Source: Candidatus Schekmanbacteria bacterium
GTDB lineage: Bacteria; CSSED10-310; JACPHN01
DNA: 64,000 bases
Direction: 5' to 3'
Assembly (NCBI GenBank): GCA_016188575.1
Contig: JACPHN010000023.1
Span: forward strand, 62,001 to 126,000
Of this stretch, positions 45,288-56,000 are shown in pieces; within the stretch, counting starts at the first letter, position 1, and each line of letters opens with the position of its first letter. Below the pieces are notes generated by a model that was given only the letters and a program-made list of their open reading frames with translations, made no database searches and was not told where the DNA came from. Position numbers and translations under genes: made by a program.

Positions 45288-47411
45288 TCAGCGGGCGCTG
45301 CGCGTCAAGGCGAGTCCGACCGCGAGCAAGGCCAGTCCCGCAAACAGGCGCAGAGGGGCATCGGTTCCGCCACGCGGCAGCATGCCGTGGGACATTCCTG
45401 CCGGCACGGCATTGGCGAGGCGGTGCTCCCGCGACTCTCCGGTTGCTGTGGAAGTTTCGTCCACCGCGACGAAGCTCGTGTAGGGGGTCACCAGCTTGAA
45501 GAGCGTGGCCAGGGAGATGACGTCCGCGCGCACCTGCCCCGCCGCGGCGCCATCGTGAAGCGAGTCGAGCAGTGCCTCGACCTTGGCGCGCGCCCAGCGC
45601 GTGGCGATGCCCGTCGACGTGTGGGCGCTTGGCCTGGAATCCACGCGCAGTGCAAAGGAGGCGCTCGCCGACTTGCCGCGCACCGCGACAGATACCTCGT
45701 CGTGGGCACCCCGGAGCCTGACCGCCGCGACCAGCGGCTCCCGCGCGAACAGGTCCGGCAACGGATTCGGGTACACCTCCGCGGTGACATCGATTCCCCA
45801 GTCCAGCGCAAGGTCGGTCCAAACCGGCCGGTCGAGCCGGGCGAAAAAAGCGTCGATCGGGTTGACGTCCGTCTCGTTTTCGGCGATGAAGGTCGACAAT
45901 CCCTGGCCCAGTTGCGCCATTTTCCGCATCAGATAACGGTTCGGCGCGGAGCCGATGCCGATCGTGTGCAAGCGGGTGGATCCGAGGCGTGGCGCAATCT
46001 CGGCCAGAATCGCGGCCTCACCGCTCACGGCACCATCCGTTAGAAAGACGATCTGGGTAACGGCGCCGCCGTTTGCTTCCCGGGCGACCAGATCGAGGGC
46101 CGTGATCAGCGCACCTCGAATGTTCGTGCCGCCTCCGGCTTCCAGACGAGCCACCCATGCCGACACTGACGCCACGTTCGCGGCAGTGGCCGCATAAAAG
46201 GAGCCGCCGAATGTGGACGTGTCATCGTCGAACTCGACGATACCGAAGCGGTCCGTGGCCCGCAATCGGTGGAGCGCCGCCGCCAGCGCTTCCTTGGCGA
46301 GGTGAATTGACGCTCCCGCCATCGAACCGGATGTGTCGATTACAAAAAGCGTGCTGGCCGCGAGCGACTTGCCACTTGGGCGCCAGGCGGGCGGGACGAT
46401 CATGAGCAGCCCGTAGGTCTCGCCATCTCGGGTCTCGGTGAGGAGCGCGGTGGTCGGTTCATCGCCAGGACGGGGCCGCCACCGCAGTGTGAAGTCGCGG
46501 TCGGGCAGGAAGTCGCCGGCAGGCGGCAGCACGAGCCAGGCGCCATCGCGCTCAATCGCATGAATGGGATGCGAGTCACTGGTTACCTCGGTGAGCGGCA
46601 CACCGGCGTCGATGCGCACGGAGATGATTCCTTTCGGGGCGGGCCCCGAGCTTGAGGAAGCGAAGGGAGGACTGACGCGGTCCGCCGCTGAGGCATCCGC
46701 GGCGGCGCTGGTGAACCGCGGCGTGAGCGTGAACGGGAACGCCAGGCTGAATGCGCCCGCCTCGTAGGATACCTCGTCGACGAAGCTCACGATGACCGTA
46801 ACGGACTCGCCTGGGTTGACGTTGGCGACGCTGGTAGTGAACAGGTTGGGCCGCGCCTGATCGAGCAGGGCCGCCTTGCGGCCGGTGGCGCGGGCGTTGG
46901 CGTAGGTGGCCTGCGCCTGCTGGCGCTCCATGATCTTGCCGGCGATCTGACGGGAGCCGATGCGCAGCTCGAGGCCATCCACGGCGCTGCGCTCGGGGAG
47001 CGGCAAGACGTATATGGCGTCGATGACGTGGTCGGTGGGGTTGGCGAAGATCTGGGTAACCGTGCCCTGAGCGACCAGCCCGGCCACGCGAATGTCGACA
47101 GACATATCCAGAATGGGCAGCGGAATTAGCCCATCTGGAGATTGCCACAGCAGCTCGCCGCTACCAACTTCGTCAGTCGAGGCGACGGGGCGTGGCTTCC
47201 AGAGCTTCAGCAGCCGCTCGAAAATCGGGTTTGCGGCGTGAAGCTCGGCGCGGGCAGCGGGGCAGAGCAGCAGGAGGAGCAGGGCGGCGACCAGCGAGAG
47301 AAGCGCGGCGGTCGCTGCGCGCTGGCCGGTGCGGCGGTGACAGGGAAGGAGGGGGAGTGTTTCGGCGCCGCCAGCGGAGCGCGGCAGATGGAGATGTGCG
47401 GTGGCATGCAT
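45288..47411 (-). CDS. VIT and VWA domain protein, sortase target
   Basis: 707 residues: signal peptide (helix LLSLVAALLLLLLCPAARA near 35-55), VIT domain (about 80-210, VAGLVAQGTVTQIFANPTDH), VWA domain (about 335-510) with an intact MIDAS start FVIDTSGSMAGASIHLAKEA, and a C-terminal tail with LPRGGTD, a hydrophobic helix and RSAR. That tail is the likely sortase signal. This is the 'marine sortase target' architecture and the sortase follows 11 nt downstream. It is probably an adhesion or binding protein displayed on the cell envelope. The ATG at 47411 has GGAG upstream. Confidence 0.9.
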   Translation of the reverse strand: MHATAHLHLPRSAGGAETLPLLPCHRRTGQRAATAALLSLVAALLLLLLCPAARAELHAANPIFERLLKLWKPRPVASTDEVGSGELLWQSPDGLIPLPILDMSVDIRVAGLVAQGTVTQIFANPTDHVIDAIYVLPLPERSAVDGLELRIGSRQIAGKIMERQQAQATYANARATGRKAALLDQARPNLFTTSVANVNPGESVTVIVSFVDEVSYEAGAFSLAFPFTLTPRFTSAAADASAADRVSPPFASSSSGPAPKGIISVRIDAGVPLTEVTSDSHPIHAIERDGAWLVLPPAGDFLPDRDFTLRWRPRPGDEPTTALLTETRDGETYGLLMIVPPAWRPSGKSLAASTLFVIDTSGSMAGASIHLAKEALAAALHRLRATDRFGIVEFDDDTSTFGGSFYAATAANVASVSAWVARLEAGGGTNIRGALITALDLVAREANGGAVTQIVFLTDGAVSGEAAILAEIAPRLGSTRLHTIGIGSAPNRYLMRKMAQLGQGLSTFIAENETDVNPIDAFFARLDRPVWTDLALDWGIDVTAEVYPNPLPDLFAREPLVAAVRLRGAHDEVSVAVRGKSASASFALRVDSRPSAHTSTGIATRWARAKVEALLDSLHDGAAAGQVRADVISLATLFKLVTPYTSFVAVDETSTATGESREHRLANAVPAGMSHGMLPRGGTDAPLRLFAGLALLAVGLALTRSAR

Positions 47412-47586
47412 CGTTCGTGTTCTCCGTAAGAGGACATGGACCTCATGCGAAGAGGAGCACGAAGCGTGCCATCGACCCGATCGCGCGGTGCTCGCGTCCG
47501 AGCAGTAGAGACAGGGGCGGAGGCGTGGCTCTTTGACACGTACTGTGGCCGGCGGGCACGGCCGCGCCCGCCGAGCGAGGAAAGCA

Positions 47587-47603
47587 GCCGGCAAGTCGCC
47601 GGC
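47587..47603 (-). terminator. Hairpin after the selenoprotein gene
   Basis: GCCGGC-N5-GCCGGC then TGCTTTCC on the minus strand, 16 nt after the methyltransferase stop. The weak T-run makes it a possible terminator only. Confidence 0.35.
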
Positions 47604-47618
47604 CGCCGTGAGGCATTG

Positions 47619-48407
47619 TCAGGCGTCCAGCCTGCGAGCGTAAACGTTGATGCCGACCACGCCAAACTTCCGTGCCGTCTTCTCCTTCGACGTGCCCAGG
47701 AAGGGATCGAACCTGCGGACCTCGCGCGCGTCCGCGAACCCGTGCTGGCACAGGCCATCGGTAAGCTCTGCGACCTGCAGAGCACCGGCAATTCAGCCGG
47801 TCCAGAGATCGATATCGCGGCGGGTTTTCTCCGACAGGTCCTGCTCGACGACGATGTCGGCAAGCTGAAGACGGCCGCCGGGCCGCAGGATCCGCGCGAT
47901 CTCGCGGAAGGCGCGGCTTTTATCGGGGGTAAGGTTGAGGACGCCGTTGCTGATGACAACGTCTGCGGAGGCTGTGGCCACCGGCAGGTCGAGGGCGTCA
48001 CCGCGCCGGAGCTCGACGTTGGTAGCGCCCATGACCTTGACCGCGCGATCGGCGCGCTCGAGCATCTCGGTGGTCATGTCGACGCCGATGGCGCGGCCGG
48101 ACGGGCCAACGCGCCGGGCGGCCAGCAGGAGATCCATGCCGGCGCCGCAACCGATGTCGACAACGACCTCACCCATCTGCAGAGGCGCGATCGCGCACGG
48201 GTTTCCGACGCCGGCAAACGAGGAGGTGGCATCCGCGGGGAGCGCCGCGAGCTCGGCGAGATCGTAGCCGAGCCGCTCGGCGGCGTAGTGCGGGCCACGG
48301 TGAAAATGGAACTCGCCGTTCGGCTCCACCGCGACGCGCGAGTAGATGGCGCGAACCTCGACGGCGAGGCGCGCCGTATCGAGATCGACCGGGCAACTCA
48401 AGGACAT
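47619..48407 (-). CDS. ArsM/UbiE-type SAM methyltransferase, predicted selenoprotein (UGA = Sec205)
   Basis: 262 residues if TGA 47793-47795 is read as selenocysteine. The SAM site is VVVDIGCGAGMDLLL with GVDMTTEML and ISNGVLNLTPDK, typical of arsenite-methyltransferase-like proteins. At RRDIDLWTG the frame meets TGA, then continues IAGALQVAELTDGLCQHGF and on to ARKFGVVGINVYARRLDA and a TGA at 47619. In ArsM-like proteins WxGC[I/V]AGAL carries a conserved Cys, which in algal ArsM binds arsenic, so TGA replaces exactly that residue. A SECIS-like hairpin follows. I recall methyltransferase selenoproteins (named MduS) in public models but cannot confirm identity. The ATG has GGAGG 8 nt upstream. 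Confidence 0.85.
47759..47795 (-). promoter_or_regulatory. Bacterial SECIS-like element at in-frame UGA
   Basis: After the TGA and a 16-nt interval that contains the stem, a perfect 7-bp helix GCTCTGC/GCAGAGC closes a 5-nt loop AGGTC (47772-47776) with G among the first two or three bases. Below it CGGT pairs with ACCG across a TT bulge. Bacterial SECIS elements sit directly after the UGA with a short G/U loop 16-37 nt away, which this fits. Confidence 0.82.
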
Positions 48408-48657
48408 GAAACAGTCCTCCGTCGGGTTGAAGGAAGGGTCGCCCGGCCCGGCGCGGCGCGCCGGGTGGCGGCCATGATGCTTTCTGCTTGTAGCATGCGC
48501 CTGACGGCGAAACAAGCGCCGAGCGAGCGGTGACGTGCGGAGCGGCCGCGATCGCCGGGAGCTACGACCCATTGGCAAGGGTCTTTCGCGGCGATAGCAT
48601 GAATGCAGGCGTCGCGCCTTTCACTGGAAAGACCCCTCGCGCTGGGATGGTGCCGGA

Positions 48658-51600
48658 ATGAACCGTACTGGATGGTCTCTCGCGCAACGACCGACGCACG
48701 GCCGCGTTTGTCTCATGGCCCTGTGGCTCGGGGTAGCGGCGCTCGCCCACGGGATGGCGGAAGCCGCGACGATCGGGGGAACGATTAACGATCAGTCGGG
48801 CAATCCCGTGGCGGAAGGCTCGGTGTTCGTGTTCGATCTGGCGAACGAGCTGCGGGATCCGCCGGTCACGGCATACATCGGCACCGACGGCTCGTACGAA
48901 GTGGTGGCTCCCAACAGCGTCCTGCTCGTTGCGGCGCATTCTCCGGGTCACGCCACGACGTTTCACGGGGCGGCCGGTGTGGACGTGACCGATTGGACCC
49001 GGGCGGATTTCGTTATCGCGGTGACCGGCGGCTCGCTTCCCATCGACATTCGGTTGATCGGGGCAAGCGGCTACATCGAGGGCAGAGTCACGGACGAGAC
49101 CGGGTCTCTGGTGGCCAATGCCGCGGTGACCGCCTACCCGCTCATCTCGCTGGTACCGCGGCAGGTGCTGACCAATGAAAGCGGCGCCTATCGGCTGGGG
49201 GATTTGGCCCCGGACAGCTACTACGTGGTCGCGCAAGTGGACGGAAAAGCGGCGCAGTACTATCCGTCGGCGGACGTGTGGGGCGCCGCGGTACCGGTCG
49301 CGGTCGGCGCCAGCGCGCCATATCCCTCGGGGATCAATTTCACGCTCGGCCAGGCCGGGCGGATTCGGGGTCAGGTGCTGACCGGGGACGGCGAAAACGC
49401 CATCGCAGGAGTGGTCGTCACAGCGTTCACGCGCAACCAGGAGTGGGTGCAGCAGGCGCTGCCCACCGGCGACGATGGCGTATTCACGCTCGCGAGCTTG
49501 CCTCTGGGCGACTTTGTGCTCGCTACTACCTCGACGTGGCTGGCCGGCAACGGCGGCGGCTGGGTGGACGTTTACTACCCAGAGGCCGACACCTTCTCGG
49601 GGGCCACGCCGATCACGCTCACGGCGGATCAGCCCGAGAAACTGGACGCCGACTTTCGACTGAAGGCGGGCAGCTCAATCGCCGGGCAGGTATGCAGCGT
49701 GGCCGGGCCGGGCATTGCGGACGCCGCGGTCGTCGCCTTCGCGTCGGACTACTACACCACCGGTACCTATCGTTACGCAGTGACGGATGATAGCGGTAAC
49801 TACGTCATCAACGGGACGCGGCCGGGGGCGTACGTGCTGGTGGCGCTCGCGGAAGGCTATGTGGCCGAATTCTACGACGGCGTATTGACGCCGGATCAGG
49901 CCACAGCGATCGTCATCCCCGACGGCGGTGCGCAACTGCTCGACAAGAGCTTCAGCCTGGAGACCGGGCGCAGCGTGTCGGGGAAGGTCACGGGGCCCGA
50001 CGGGGTTGCCGTCGCCGGCGGGCAGGTCGTGGCGATCGATCCCCAGTCCGGCCTGGAGCGCGACGATCAGACCGACGCCAGCGGCAACTACACGATCGCC
50101 GGCCTGCTGGCGGTAGATGGCTATCGCCTCGAAGCGCGCGCGCCCGGGTATGGCAGCGGCGCGCACCCCGTGCCGATCGACTTGACAGTCAGCGACCAGA
50201 TTGGAAAAGACATCGCGCTGACCGATTCGCGGTCGCTTTCCGGAACGGTTCGCGCAGACGATGGCGGGGGCCGACATGTGCCGGTGGCCGGGGCCTGGGT
50301 GCAGGCCTACTCCGCGACGCGCGGGGGCACGCAGGTGGCGGTCACCGGAAACGACGGCACGTATCGGATCTTCGATCTTCCCGCGGCGAATGACGTGCTG
50401 GTCGTGGCGGCGTCAGCGCAGCATGCCCCGCAGTACTACGACGGCGCGAACAGCCCGGAGACCGCCACTGAGGTCGACCTGTCGGCTGGCAATGCGAGCG
50501 ACATCGATTTCGCGCTGGCGGCGGGGAGGCAGATCACGGGAGCGATCAGCGACGGTGCTGGCCAGCCGGTGGTCGGTGCGGGTGTCTGGGCGTATTCCGC
50601 AACGCGCCGAGCGGCGGGGTGGGCGATGACCGGCGTGGGCGGGGAGTATGCCATCACCGGCCTGGTTGCGGCGCCGGACTACCTGGTCGCGGCATCCGCC
50701 GGAAACGCCGCCACCACCTTCAATCCTGGCGTTGCGAATCCGGCGGCGGCGACGCTCGTGAATCTGGACGCCAGAAATGGGGAGGCGAGCTTTGCGCTGA
50801 TTAACCCGGGCAGCATCTCCGGCACGGTGCAGGAGCAGGACCGAGGCGTGGCCGGGGCGGTCGTTTTCGCTTATTCCGGGGCGACGGGCGCCGGAGGCAC
50901 GGCCGAGACCGCGGCGGATGGCACGTACAAGATCACGGGGCTGGCGCCGGCGGCGGACTACGTGGCCGGTGTGGTCGCGGACAAGTTCGCGGCACAGTTC
51001 TTCCAGCAGGTGGGCTCGGTGAGCGATGCAACGTTGGTGCCGGTCAACGCGGGGGCGGATACACCGGCGGTCGACTTCGACCTGGCGCGCGGCGGGCGCA
51101 TTGCGGGGCGGGTATCGGACGGCGTGGCGGCAGTCGGCGGCGCGAACGTCGCGGTCTTCGATGGCGTGGGCGGCTACGTGACGCAGGCACAGTCCGGGGA
51201 GGACGGCACGTTCAAGACGATCGCGGTCGCTCCGGGCAACTACACCCTCGAGGCCATGACGGCAACAGCCGTGCGGCGCGACGTGACGGCGGTGGCGGTC
51301 GTGGCGGGGGAGACAACTGACGTCGGCGATGTCGTGCTGGACGAGACGTTGGCGGGAGCAATCTCCGGAACGCTCACGGGCGCCGGCGGTCCGATCGCGA
51401 CGGAGGCGGTCGTGTTCGCGTACTCCGACTCCGCGGCTGCGTGGGTGCAAAGCGGCGTGGCGGATGGGACGGGCGCCTATGTGATCGAGGGCCTGGCGGC
51501 GGGCAGTTATCGGCTTTATGCGGCGGCCGAAGGGTTTGCCGGGGAGTTTTATGACGATGCGGCGGATCTGGCCACGGCGATGCCGGTGGTGGTGGCGGCC

Positions 51601-52728
51601 GGAGGGGTGACGAGCGGCATCGGCATGGAGCTGGCGGCGGGGGGAGGGAGCAGGCGCGGCCGGTGGAGCGGCTTCATGGCGAACTTCGGAGCGACCACCG
51701 GTCCTGGCGCCGGCCGCTGGTACAATGGCGAGCGCATCGGGCTGTCCTGGGTTCCGCCGCAGGACGCTTCGGTGTCCGGATACAGCCTCGTCTGGGATAG
51801 CTCGCCGTCCACGCAGGCGGCGCCGCGGGTCACCCTGGATGGCCGGGCCGACACGTCCGAGAGCCCGGTATTGGACGCGGATGGGACCTACTATGCGCAC
51901 TTGCGGGCTCTCGGCATCGTGGATTCCGAGCCGGTCTGGGGCGATACGTATCATGCGGGCCCCTTCCTGTTGGACCGTACGCCGCCTTCGGCCCCGACCG
52001 GCGCAGCCGCAACTGCCTCCGACGGGAGAGTGCAGCTTTCGTGGGAGAGCTCCGCGGAGGACGTCGGCGGTTCGTCGCTCGCCGAGGTCCGCGTGACACG
52101 TGGTACGGACGCCTACCCAACTACCTCGCGCGACGGCACGGTGATCTATGCCAACGCGCAGCCGCAGCGCGGCGGCACGGATGGGACGACGGACACCGGG
52201 CTGAGCAACGGAACGGCGTACTATTACGGGTTATTCGCGGTGGACGGCGCGGGCAATGAGTCTTCGCCGGTTCAGCTTGCGGCCACTCCGACCAGTGTCG
52301 GCCAGGACGTCACGCCACCAGCCTCCGTGCAGGGGCTCACGGCCACACCGGTCGCCGGAGGGGTTCAGCTTACGTGGAAAAAACCGGCGAGCGGCGACGT
52401 TGGCGGTGTTCTCCTGGTTTACCGGACGGATCGGTACCCCGGGGATCCCAATGATGGAGAGCTGGCCGGAGATGTGAAGGCGAGCGAGAGCTCCGCGGGG
52501 CCTGTTGTGCATGGTGGTCTCAGCGAATCCCAAACGTACTTCTACGCCGCTTTCGCGTACGATCTCACGGGAAATACAGCCGGCGCGATCCCTGGTAGCC
52601 GGGCGCAGGCCACGCCTCTTCCCCCCGTGCCAGTGCTGTGGGGAACAGCGGGGGTGGCTGCGTTCGTTCTGGCTGGGATAATGGCGCGGCGGCGGCGGCG
52701 CCATAGCGCGGTTGACCGCGGCTTGTGA
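48658..52728 (+). CDS. Exported protein with ten carboxypeptidase-regulatory-like repeats and Fn3 domains
   Basis: 1356 residues. Signal peptide (about 20-38, ending AEA), then about ten repeats of 80-100 residues, each opening with a G-x-[IV]-x-G-x-[VI] strand (RIRGQVLTGDGENAIAGVVV, SISGTVQEQDRGVAGAVVFA), which match the CarboxypepD_reg/Cna-B-like fold. Residues about 1000-1310 form one or two Fn3-like domains (PPSAPTGAAATASDGRVQLS). The C-terminus is PPVPVLWG, a hydrophobic helix and RRRRRH. It should be a secreted or surface-displayed structural protein. ATG with GTGCCGGA upstream. It lies divergent from the predicted selenoprotein gene. Confidence 0.85.
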   Translation: MNRTGWSLAQRPTHGRVCLMALWLGVAALAHGMAEAATIGGTINDQSGNPVAEGSVFVFDLANELRDPPVTAYIGTDGSYEVVAPNSVLLVAAHSPGHATTFHGAAGVDVTDWTRADFVIAVTGGSLPIDIRLIGASGYIEGRVTDETGSLVANAAVTAYPLISLVPRQVLTNESGAYRLGDLAPDSYYVVAQVDGKAAQYYPSADVWGAAVPVAVGASAPYPSGINFTLGQAGRIRGQVLTGDGENAIAGVVVTAFTRNQEWVQQALPTGDDGVFTLASLPLGDFVLATTSTWLAGNGGGWVDVYYPEADTFSGATPITLTADQPEKLDADFRLKAGSSIAGQVCSVAGPGIADAAVVAFASDYYTTGTYRYAVTDDSGNYVINGTRPGAYVLVALAEGYVAEFYDGVLTPDQATAIVIPDGGAQLLDKSFSLETGRSVSGKVTGPDGVAVAGGQVVAIDPQSGLERDDQTDASGNYTIAGLLAVDGYRLEARAPGYGSGAHPVPIDLTVSDQIGKDIALTDSRSLSGTVRADDGGGRHVPVAGAWVQAYSATRGGTQVAVTGNDGTYRIFDLPAANDVLVVAASAQHAPQYYDGANSPETATEVDLSAGNASDIDFALAAGRQITGAISDGAGQPVVGAGVWAYSATRRAAGWAMTGVGGEYAITGLVAAPDYLVAASAGNAATTFNPGVANPAAATLVNLDARNGEASFALINPGSISGTVQEQDRGVAGAVVFAYSGATGAGGTAETAADGTYKITGLAPAADYVAGVVADKFAAQFFQQVGSVSDATLVPVNAGADTPAVDFDLARGGRIAGRVSDGVAAVGGANVAVFDGVGGYVTQAQSGEDGTFKTIAVAPGNYTLEAMTATAVRRDVTAVAVVAGETTDVGDVVLDETLAGAISGTLTGAGGPIATEAVVFAYSDSAAAWVQSGVADGTGAYVIEGLAAGSYRLYAAAEGFAGEFYDDAADLATAMPVVVAAGGVTSGIGMELAAGGGSRRGRWSGFMANFGATTGPGAGRWYNGERIGLSWVPPQDASVSGYSLVWDSSPSTQAAPRVTLDGRADTSESPVLDADGTYYAHLRALGIVDSEPVWGDTYHAGPFLLDRTPPSAPTGAAATASDGRVQLSWESSAEDVGGSSLAEVRVTRGTDAYPTTSRDGTVIYANAQPQRGGTDGTTDTGLSNGTAYYYGLFAVDGAGNESSPVQLAATPTSVGQDVTPPASVQGLTATPVAGGVQLTWKKPASGDVGGVLLVYRTDRYPGDPNDGELAGDVKASESSAGPVVHGGLSESQTYFYAAFAYDLTGNTAGAIPGSRAQATPLPPVPVLWGTAGVAAFVLAGIMARRRRRHSAVDRGL

Positions 52729-53031
52729 GGTACATTGGGAGGAACCCGCGCTCGTCCTCATGGGCGCTCGGACAAGAGATGGAGCCAATGTCCCCTCCCC
52801 CCGCTCGCGGGCGGAGGACATTAGGCCATCGTCACGTCACCGTCCGTCTCCCGGCACGCGTGATGCACGGTATCGCACACGCTCGGTGTTGCGGCGCGAT
52901 GAATCGCGCCGCTACGCCGTCGCCTATGGGGCAGGCGTGACTTGTCCCGCGCTCTCACCGCAGCGAATGTCCGGGCGGTGGATCTCCAAAAATGAGGTGC
53001 ATCACGGGTGCGAGCGGAGGGCGAATGGGTC
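52729..53031. other. Intergenic region with palindromic repeats
   Basis: Between convergent genes. It contains a G/C hairpin near 52793-52820 (CCTCCCCCCGCTCGCGGGCGGAGG type) and a copy of the dispersed palindrome. No coding frame is supported. It may contain the termination signals of both genes. Confidence 0.5.
52891..52926 (+). repeat. Dispersed palindromic element copy 2
   Basis: A perfect 10-bp inverted repeat GCGGCGCGAT-GA-ATCGCGCCGC followed by TACGCCGTCGC, matching the element at 36005-36040 in core and flank. Confidence 0.65.
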
Positions 53032-56000
53032 CTATTCGGGTGCCATGCCGAGGTCGCGCGCTACCCGGTCGCGGAGCTCGACGACAAAGCTCACGGCCGG
53101 TTTGGCGAGGAAGCCGGCGAGCCTTTCGGGGGCTATGGAGTTTTGCGCGCGCCGTAGGAGCTCGTCCGCTTGCCCGAGCTCCGTGCGAGCGACATCGCGG
53201 TGCCCCAGATGCAGTTGGGCCCAGGCAGCCAGAGCGTGTGCGCGCGCTGCAATAATGGTGGGAATGGAGCCGGGTTGCGAATTTTCGAGCCGGCCGAAAG
53301 CGGCAAGGCTTGAACCCAGGTCGCCCTGGCGGTAGGCGACCTCCTGAAGCAAGCAATGCGCCTCGCTCCATGCTCGCAAACTGACGCGCGACCAGTCGGC
53401 CAGCTTTTCATCCGAGAGCGTCTCCATGACTTTGCCGACTCGGCCACCAGCGAGCAGGCAGCGCGCTTCGATAACTCGCGCCTCCGCTACATCCTCCTCG
53501 TTGCCACCCATCGTCGTGTCGGCCAAGGCTCGGGCAACAATCATCAGTGCTTGTTCAGTATCACCGCGGCTGCAAGCCGCCTCGGCAAGGCGAGACAGGC
53601 CCATGCCGCGCAGATCGGTAGCGCCCGCCGCCCCGAACAGCTCGACGGCGGCAGCAAGATGCTGAGCGGCCTCTGTGGTCACGCCCTGTGCGTCAAGGCA
53701 CTGCCCCAGATTGAAGCAGGCGTAAGCCTGCCCGAGGCGGTTCTGCACTGCCTCCTGTAGGGAAAGGGCTTCTCTGAGATGCGTCTCAGCATTCATGAAC
53801 GACTCTCGCTCCAGCAGCAACCGCCCCAAGTTGTTCAGGGCAGTTGCCAATCGTGCTGGGTCTGCCACTTCCCGGCATTCGGTAGCGTGGCGCTCGAAAA
53901 GGGACACCGCCTCGTTTTCGGCACCGCTTTGGTGGGCCGCAATCGCCCAGTTTCCCAGTGCGTGGAGCTTGGTGGCCGGGTCGCCCAGCCGCGCCGCCAG
54001 CTCATAGGCCGCGCGATGACGCGCGAGAGCGGCCACAGGGTCGGTGATGAGGTCGAGAACGCCGAGCCGATCAAGCACCGAGGCGAGGAGATCCAGCATC
54101 TCGTCCCCCCCCGAACGTGCCAGCTCGTGCGCCTCGTTCACAGCCTCGTAGGCCGCCGGGACGTTGCCCGTGATGTAGCACACCGTCCACCGCGCCAGCA
54201 GCGCTCCGACGCGTGCCCTCACCAGTCGCACCGGCACGGCGCCACCATCCTCCGCCGCACCGTCCCGCAGCCCATCCGCCTCCGCGAGCGCCACGTCGAG
54301 CTCGCACAGCGCCTCGTCGTTGCGCCCCGTGTGCGACAGCACCTTGTCCGCCAGCTCGGTCCGCGCCTCGATGGACTCGGGTCCGGGCGCCGGCGCCAGG
54401 GACAGGAAAGCCCGGTACAGCCCTTCCGCGGCGTCGTGCGCGTAGCGCGCCACCTCGCGGCGGGCCGCCCGCAGGTAGTACGGCAGCGCGCGCTCGACCA
54501 CGCCCGCCGCCCGCCAGTGCTCCGCGAGCCGTGCCAGGTGCTCCTCCAGTTCCGCGCCGCAAACCTCCTCGATGCCCAGCGCCGCCGCCCGATGCGCCGC
54601 GACCCGCTCTCCCGTCGCCATGCCCTCGTAGGCCACCTGGCGCACCTTCGCATGAGAAAAGTGCAGCTCACCCCGCTCTGCTTCCGCGAGGATTCCCCGC
54701 TGCACCAGCGCGTTCACCGCGCCAAGCACCGCGTCATCGTCGCCGCCGCTGACCCGCTGCAGCAGCACCGGCGGAACCGCGGCGTCGAACACCGCCGCCG
54801 CGCGAAGAACCCCTAGCTCCACCAGCGACAGGTCCGCCAGCCGCCTGCCGAGCAGCTCCCGCAGCGAGGTCGGAAGCGGCAGATTCCAGTCTTCGCCGCG
54901 GACCGCGCCTGAGTGCTCCGCCCGCGCCTCGAGCCGCCATGCTCCAAGCTCGTCCCGCCACAGGACATTCGCCGCCACTGCAGCTCGCAGATACTCTGCC
55001 ACGAAGAACGGATTGCCCTCCGCGTGCCGGTTCAGGTAGCCGCTGAAGCTCTCCGGAAGCCGATCCATGGCGAGCATGCCGGCGACCATGGCCGCGATCG
55101 CCCGCGTATCCAGCGCCGCCAGCCGCAAAGTGTCCACGCCGGGAGCCTCCACGATGGCGCGCAACGCCGGTCCCGGCTCGTCGGTCCGGTACGTCGCCAG
55201 TACCATCAGCGCCCGGTCGCGCGCGACCTCGTGCCGCAGCGCGTGGGCCACGGCGCCGAGCGACAGATCGTCGGCCCACTGCAGGTCCTCGAGCACGAGC
55301 AGGATCGGATGGCCAGCTACCTCGGCCGCCGCCGCGAAGGTCTCCCACACCGCCCGAAAAAGGCGGTCGTGCGCCTCACGCACAGGCAGCGCGACGGGTT
55401 CCGCGAGCGCCTCCTGACCGGCCAGCGACCGCAGCGACGGCTCGTAGGGGTTCAGCACCTTGCCGCGCAGACCGAAAATTCGCTGCGCCGCGTCCCCACC
55501 GCTTTCCCGGCACCAGTCACCGAGCAAGCGGAGCGGCCGTTGAAACGGCTCGAGCGCCTGCCTCCCGGCCGCCCCTCCCCCGCCGCAGGCGCCGTCCAAG
55601 ATGTCGATCGCCATCGCCGCCGCCGCGTGCCCGGCCTCCATCGCGAGTCTCGTCTTCCCCACTCCAGTTTCGCCGCCGAGGAGCAGTGCGCCCCCCTGCC
55701 CGGCGGCCGCCCCGGCCAGGCGCTCCTCGAGCTCTGACAGCTCGGCCTGCCGCGACACGAAGGCCGGCCGGTAGAGATAGGTGCGTGGTCGCGGCGCGTC
55801 CGCAAACCCTGCGTCGCCCGCCCCAAGCTCCGCCAGCGCCGCGCCCACATCCTGGGCGTAACCGATGCGGCGCGCCTGATCTTTCTCCAAGAGGCGCAGC
55901 ACAAGCTTGTCCAGCGCGTGCGGTACCCCCTGCGCGAAGGTCGATGGCAGCAGCGGCACCCGCCTCAGGTGGGCCTCCAGGACGCTCGCCGTGGGCAGGT

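Noticed and set aside
47793-47795. Sequencing error as explanation for the in-frame TGA
   Set aside because: Cannot be excluded without reads, but a hairpin of the expected form at the expected distance makes it an unlikely coincidence.
47793-48407. Methyltransferase as a protein ending at the TGA at 47793
   Set aside because: The frame continues with family-like sequence and a SECIS-type hairpin; ending here would drop the conserved C-terminal part.
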